Assembly (NCBI GenBank): GCA_019022495.1
Contig: JAFEKR010000014.1
Location: 1,178,001-1,242,000 of the forward strand
Direction of reading: 5' to 3'
DNA length: 64,000 nucleotides
From: Epichloe hybrida
Taxonomy: Eukaryota > Ascomycota > Sordariomycetes > Hypocreales > Clavicipitaceae
The notes under the pieces were generated by a model that saw only the letters and a program-made list of their open reading frames with translations, searched no databases and had not been told where the DNA came from. Positions within the stretch are counted from its first letter, which is position 1. Every line of letters begins with the position of its first letter. A program made the translations under genes and the position numbers. Below, piece by piece: positions 59,096-64,000 of this stretch.

Positions 59096-60890
59096 ATGCG
59101 TGAGATTGTAAGTTCAACCTCTCTGTTTGTCTTGGGGACCCCCTCCTCGACGCGTTCCGGTGTTGAGCCCCTGATTTCGTACCCCGCCGAGCCCGGCCAC
59201 GAAGTGCACGCCCAACGAACAGTCGTGATGAGAGGCGGACCGAGACAAAATTAATGAATGCGGTATTCGAGAACTGTAGCTGACCTGTTTCTTTCCCTCT
59301 TTTCCCCTCTAGGTTCATCTTCAAACCGGTCAGTGCGTAAGTGACAAATTCGCCGACCTCGAACGACAGGCACAAACAGCATGAAAAACTCACATTCATT
59401 TGGGCAGGGTAACCAAATTGGTGCTGCTTTCTGGCAGACCATCTCTGGCGAGCACGGCCTCGACAGCAATGGTGTGTACAATGGTACCTCCGAGCTCCAG
59501 CTCGAGCGTATGAGTGTCTACTTCAACGAGGTAAGTCTTCATAATCTAAAGTCTCCATTGAGCTACATACATACCGCCCCGGAGATGGGACGGAAAGAGA
59601 ACGAAAGAAAAAGTGTTATCATGCTCATCCATGTGACAGGCTTCTGGCAACAAGTATGTTCCTCGCGCTGTCCTCGTCGATCTCGAGCCTGGTACCATGG
59701 ATGCAGTCCGTGCCGGTCCCTTCGGTCAGCTTTTCCGTCCTGACAACTTCGTCTTCGGTCAGTCTGGTGCTGGCAACAACTGGGCCAAGGGTCACTACAC
59801 TGAGGGTGCTGAGCTGGTTGACCAGGTCCTCGACGTTGTGCGTCGCGAGGCCGAAGGCTGTGACTGCCTCCAGGGTTTTCAGATCACCCACTCGCTTGGT
59901 GGTGGTACCGGTGCCGGTATGGGTACATTGTTGATCTCCAAGATCCGTGAGGAGTTCCCCGACCGGATGATGGCCACTTTTTCCGTCGTCCCCTCTCCCA
60001 AGGTCTCTGACACCGTTGTCGAGCCCTACAACGCCACTCTCTCCGTCCACCAGCTTGTCGAGAACTCGGACGAAACGTTCTGTATCGATAATGAGGCCTT
60101 GTACGATATCTGCATGCGTACTCTTAAGCTGTCTAACCCGTCATACGGTGATCTGAACTACCTGGTCTCCGCTGTCATGTCTGGCGTCACCACCTGCCTG
60201 CGTTTCCCTGGTCAGCTGAACTCTGACCTGCGGAAGCTGGCCGTCAACATGGTTCCTTTCCCTCGTCTGCACTTCTTCATGGTCGGCTTCGCTCCCCTGA
60301 CCAGCCGTGGCGCCCACTCTTTCCGCGCTGTTAGCGTTCCTGAGCTTACTCAGCAAATGTTCGACCCCAAGAACATGATGGCTGCTTCTGATTTCAGAAA
60401 TGGTCGCTACCTGACCTGCTCCGCCATTTTGTGAGTGAAATTGACAACCCTAACTTGAGAGTCGTGTCGCAGTAACTAACTGGGAACAAACAGCCGTGGC
60501 AAGGTCGCTATGAAGGAGGTCGAGGACCAGATGCGTAACGTGCAGAACAAGAACTCTTCCTACTTCGTCGAGTGGATCCCCAACAACATCCAGACTGCTC
60601 TCTGCGCCATCCCTCCCCGTGGCCTCAAGATGTCTTCTACCTTTATCGGTAACTCCACCTCCATCCAGGAGCTCTTCAAGCGGGTTGGCGAGCAGTTCAC
60701 GGCCATGTTCCGTCGCAAGGCTTTCTTGCATTGGTACACTGGCGAGGGTATGGACGAGATGGAGTTCACTGAGGCTGAGTCTAACATGAACGATCTTGTT
60801 TCCGAATACCAGCAGTACCAGGATGCTGGTATTGATGAGGAAGAAGAGGAGTATGAGGAGGAGGCACCTGTTGACGAGCCTCTGGAGTAA
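59096..60890 (+). CDS. tub2: Beta-tubulin
   Basis: Five exons: 59096-59107, 59313-59336, 59408-59530, 59640-60430 and 60494-60890 (448 residues); the first two exons encode only 12 residues (MREI and VHLQTGQC), a structure typical of ascomycete beta-tubulin genes. Diagnostic features: GGGTGAGMG tubulin signature, MREI autoregulation tetrapeptide at the N terminus, and an acidic C-terminal tail ([17 protein letters not shown]). Positions associated with benzimidazole resistance carry the usual sensitive-type residues: His6, Phe in ATFSV (position 167) and Glu/Phe in DETF (198 and 200). Codon use is strongly biased to C-ending codons compared with neighbouring genes, as expected for an abundant protein. 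It is the housekeeping paralogue by sequence, not the divergent conidiation-specific type. Confidence 0.97.
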
Positions 60891-61360
60891 GATGCCTGTT
60901 GGGTTATTCGAACTCCGCCATTGTATCTCGTTCAATTAAGCGTGGCGTGAGCAGGTTAAATTTTACTTCGGTACTGTAACAAATACATTCCACCCCCGAA
61001 GAGGGGTTAGAAAGATGCCTTTTATCACTGATCAGTGAACGATTGTGCTACATTGGGAAGATCGTACGTCATAAGTCAAAACACAAAGCAAGCTCTTGTT
61101 CTCATTTTTAATTCAAATTACAAAATCTATGACCCCAAATATACTTGTTGTATGTCAGCTTATTGTTTTTCTGTATGGAAATGACTCAAATGAGTGACGT
61201 GATTGTGCCTGTCGGTCGAGTGTAAGGGGGGGGGGTAATACGTACACGTGATAACATGACTAAGCGCCCGAAAAGTTCATGGGTTGTCAATCAGGGCTGA
61301 CCTTCAATCACGGTACAACAAAACACGTCCCATCCATTGCGACAGCAAGGACAGGACTCA
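60891..61360. other. Intergenic region
   Basis: 3' flank of beta-tubulin and short promoter of the mitochondrial ribosomal protein gene; a G-run at 61226-61234. No gene. Confidence 0.5.
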
Positions 61361-62387
61361 ATGGCTTCGAAAACCATGCCCAGCCGGGGGAGGGTGCTGG
61401 GACATGCCTTGCGCTTGTCTTCGGGATTAGCCCTGCCAGGGTTGCTCGTGCCAGCGTGGCAAACGTTTGCGCAAAGACAATTCTCGACGACGACAAAGCG
61501 ACCTTCGAAACTTGGTCGAACGCCGATTACCGTCCCCCCCGGCGTCGAATTGTCGATGGGCGACTTGAAGACTACCAAGTCCAAGACGTCATACAAACCT
61601 ACCGTGAAGAGAAGGATCACAGTCAAAGGACCGTTGGGTGAGTTTCATTGGCTCGAGGTCGCAGTAGTTGGTTCTGCGCGCTGCGAGCGGAATGTAGGTC
61701 AACTTGTACAGCAGGACGTACTGACCAAAGATGCACTCTTTTTTTTTTTTCTTTTCTTTTTTTACAGGGCAACTAGAACTTGATGTTCCCGAATTCGTCA
61801 GCCTGCAACAAGACTTGGAGAACAAGACGGTGTCGTTACGCGTCGAGGATGCAAATGTCAAGCAGCAAAATGAGATGTGGGGTATGCATATAATACTTCT
61901 GCGCACTTCCCATTTCCCCCCCTCTCCTTTGTTTCAACCCAACCCTCCGAGACAAGATGGGGAGAAGCAAGCGAACGAGGACCCTGGTATGGTACCATAC
62001 TGACTTGGGCCTTGGGCAGGAACCTCGTGGTCCTACCTCACCAACCACGTAATGGGGGTATCGGAAGGCCACACGGCCATCCTCCGCCTCGTGGGCGTAG
62101 GATACCGAGCGAGCGTCGAGCGCCGGGGCGCCAAGGAGCAGTACCCCGGACAGAAATTCCTGTGCCTGAAGCTGGGGTTCACGCACCCCGTGGAGGAGGG
62201 CATCCCGCGGGGCGTGACGGTGACGACGCCGTCCCCCACGAGAATCTTGCTGGAGAGCACGGATCGGGAGGCGATTATGTCGTTTGCGGGCAGGGTGAGG
62301 ATGTGGCGTCCGCCGGAGCCGTATAAGGGCAAGGGAGTGTTTATCAATGACCAGACGATCAGGTTGAAGCAGAAGAAGATCAAGTAG
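61361..62387 (+). CDS. MRPL6: Mitochondrial large-subunit ribosomal protein uL6m
   Basis: Three exons: 61361-61637, 61768-61881 and 62020-62387 (252 residues); donors GTGAGT and GTATGC, acceptors CAG. ATG 61361 is preferred; the earlier in-frame codon at 61337 is TTG. The first 40 residues are basic and Ser/Leu/Ala-rich with no acidic residue, a mitochondrial presequence, followed by SKLGRTPITVPPGVE, the conserved uL6 N terminus. Later ILRLVGVGYRASVE and KLGFTHPVE are uL6 core motifs, and the tail RPPEPYKGKGVFIND matches the family C terminus. It binds 23S-type rRNA near the factor-binding site. The first intron carries a T-rich run (61739-61762) just before its acceptor. Confidence 0.93.
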
Positions 62388-62601
62388 TCTTGTGGCAGAC
62401 GAGTGAGAGAAGAAGTACGCTAGCAAGATGGCATGGATTGGGGAGAAATATTCTGAGATGGGATGTTACAGAGAGAGACATTGGTACTATTCATTTTTCA
62501 TTCTGACATAGGAGGGGGCATTCCTGCTTGATGTACGCGATGCTTTGTACAATTTGTTGTTGTCCAACTTGCCCATGAAGCAAACCTTTTTTTTTTTTTT
62601 C

Positions 62602-62633
62602 TCTGCTCTGCTCTGCTCTGCTCTGCTCTGCCC
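62602..62633. repeat. TCTGC pentamer tandem repeat
   Basis: About six TCTGC units, directly after a 15-nt T-run (62586-62600), in the shared 3' flank of the uL6m and MET22 genes. Confidence 0.85.
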
Positions 62634-62651
62634 ATCCCGGTTTATAGAATT

Positions 62652-63785
62652 TTATTGACCAATCTTCAATACTTCCTGCACAACCTTCAAAACGCGGTCG
62701 TGAACACCCAACGGCGCCGCCACGACGCCCTTGTTGTTGGCCAAGGTCCTGCCGACGCTGAAATCCAGCCTCTTGCCGTAGATATCCGTGACCTGACCGC
62801 CCGACTCCCGCACAATCAGATCCCCGGCGGCGTGATCCCAAATCTTCTCCTGGTAGGTGGCCTTGACGGGCAGACGCAGGTAAATGTCGCCGGCTCCGCG
62901 AGCGATGGAGCCGTACTTGGCCTGGCTGTCCATGCGGACGCTGGGACCCGTGATGCCCAGCTTCCGCGAGATGACGGCCTGGTCGTCGTGAGCAGAGTGT
63001 CCCGCCTCGACCGACTCGCAAAACGTAGCACCGGCGAGGTCCGTCATGGCCCGCATGCCAATGTGCCTGCTCTCGGGGGACAGGCCGCCCGTAACGAGGG
63101 GACGGCTGTCGGCGCCCTTGTGCTCCACGGCCGAGAAGAGCACGCCTCTAGCCCCCCCCCCCTGCTGGCCCCGGGCCTCGCCGTGTCCGTCGCCGGTCTG
63201 GTCGGTCTGGTCGGTCTGGTTGGACCCGATGTCCGCGGTGAGGCGGGCCTCGTCGTCGACGGGCAGGTTGGGACAGGCCAGGACGCCGACGCGCACCTCG
63301 CCGTCCACCAAGAGGCCCAGGCAGACGGCGTACTGGCCGCCGCGGAGGAAGCCCTTTGTGCCGTCGATGGGGTCAATCGTCCAGATGCGGCCCTCGGCGC
63401 CGCCGGGGCTGCCGCCGAGGTCGATCAGGTCGAGCATGCAGCCCGCGTCCCTGACGGGCCCGCCGAGCATCTCCTCGGCCGACTCGTCGTCGAGGCGTGT
63501 CTCCCTGACGAGGTTCCAGACGGTGTCGCGCAGGCTCGCGTCCTCCCTCAGCCGCGCGGCCTCCTCCTCGGCGACGACGGCGTCCCCGGGGAAGTTGTGC
63601 CTGAGAGCGGCAATGATGAGCGCCTGGGCGCCGAAGTCGCCGACGGTGACGGGGGACTTGTCGTCCTTGTCCACCGTTCCCTTGTTGGCCTTCTCGTGGA
63701 AGACGCGCTTGGTGAGGATGGCGGCGCGCTGGACGGCCAGCTGGGCGACTTCCAGCTCACGCGCGTACGACGGGCATGCGACCAT
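62652..63785 (-). CDS. MET22: 3'(2'),5'-bisphosphate nucleotidase (HAL2/MET22)
   Basis: Single visible exon, 377 residues from the ATG at 63785. Hydrolyses 3'-phosphoadenosine 5'-phosphate to AMP, removing a by-product of sulphate assimilation; it is the lithium- and sodium-sensitive salt-tolerance target in yeast. Metal-binding inositol-phosphatase-type motifs are present: AEEEA, WTIDPIDGTKGF and WDHAAGD, plus VGDFGAQALI and the DSQAKYG substrate segment. An atypical low-complexity insert (NQTDQTDQTG to GGGARG, about 63150-63235) sits in a loop. The same frame stays open upstream to the right window edge without stop and is Ala/Arg/Ser/Leu-rich, but has only TTG and no ATG until 63785, so a longer, possibly organelle-targeted form cannot be excluded. 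Converges with the uL6m gene. Confidence 0.93.
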   Translation of the reverse strand: MVACPSYARELEVAQLAVQRAAILTKRVFHEKANKGTVDKDDKSPVTVGDFGAQALIIAALRHNFPGDAVVAEEEAARLREDASLRDTVWNLVRETRLDDESAEEMLGGPVRDAGCMLDLIDLGGSPGGAEGRIWTIDPIDGTKGFLRGGQYAVCLGLLVDGEVRVGVLACPNLPVDDEARLTADIGSNQTDQTDQTGDGHGEARGQQGGGARGVLFSAVEHKGADSRPLVTGGLSPESRHIGMRAMTDLAGATFCESVEAGHSAHDDQAVISRKLGITGPSVRMDSQAKYGSIARGAGDIYLRLPVKATYQEKIWDHAAGDLIVRESGGQVTDIYGKRLDFSVGRTLANNKGVVAAPLGVHDRVLKVVQEVLKIGQ

Positions 63786-64000
63786 CCTGGAGGGAGTCCC
63801 GGGGGGGAGGGGGAGGCGGAGGCGGGGGCAGGAGGGCGGTGCCGAGAACTGCTTTGATAGCTGGCGGAGCCGGAGAAGGGCGGCGGCGGGAGCGGCGGCG
63901 GTCGTCGTGAGATGGCGAGGAGCGAGGAGAGCCAGCGTGGGGGACGAGGACGGATGCAATGAGGGGGGTGAGAAGATGGATGTCGGGACGGATGAGATGG

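Noticed and set aside
62655..63857. 400-codon plus-strand frame opposite MET22
   Set aside because: The minus strand encodes the metal-binding phosphatase motifs; the plus frame is compositional.

Overview
The window is nuclear DNA of a filamentous ascomycete, most likely a Sordariomycete and plausibly Hypocreales. Genes carry short introns (about 50-100 nt, GTRNGT...YAG, several with CTAAC-like branch sites). The gene set is typically Pezizomycotina: PAC1/NudF, a PTEN-type phosphatase, a GH5 glucanase, a proteinase-K-like subtilisin, a Zn2Cys6 regulator, a bZIP regulator, a glutamic-peptidase relic and a five-exon beta-tubulin gene. The species cannot be fixed from sequence alone.

Left arm (1-12.8 kb): 3' part of PAC1 (dynein regulator), a TMEM33/Pom33-type ER/nuclear-envelope protein, a PTEN homologue converging on a CTK2-like cyclin, a secreted GH5 beta-glucanase and a secreted S8 protease. 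Next (12.8-23.7 kb) is an accessory-looking stretch: retroelement-like repeat fragments, a perfect 23-bp inverted repeat, a seven-finger C2H2 protein, and a row of three minus-strand genes (bZIP factor, thioesterase-like alpha/beta hydrolase, DAL5-family MFS transporter).

23.7-31.3 kb is gene-poor: two degraded-looking minus-strand genes (one F-box-like), a GATC-rich degenerate repeat, and another repeat fragment. 31.3-50.3 kb holds a Zn2Cys6 regulator with an unusually non-basic zinc cluster (TamA/DAL81-like, tentative), a membrane-anchored spermidine-synthase-fold protein, a 5'-truncated glutamic peptidase, a 2142-residue membrane protein whose disordered tail carries about a dozen Leu-Trp motifs, and a 1212-residue disordered protein. 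After a second 5.9-kb gene-poor gap, 56-64 kb is a compact housekeeping block: GCN20 (ABCF translation control), beta-tubulin, mitochondrial ribosomal protein uL6m, and a MET22/HAL2 phosphatase running off the right edge.

Most distinctive observations: the repeated LW motif in the giant protein; a 9-mer (TACGGAGTA or complement) found nine times, always between genes, where about 0.5 is expected; homopolymer tracts in several introns, including long A-runs between branch site and acceptor; and the truncated glutamic peptidase. No bacterial or phage system, CRISPR array, rRNA or convincing tRNA was seen. All exon joins were derived by hand from splice consensus plus reading-frame and family continuity; none is backed by transcript data.
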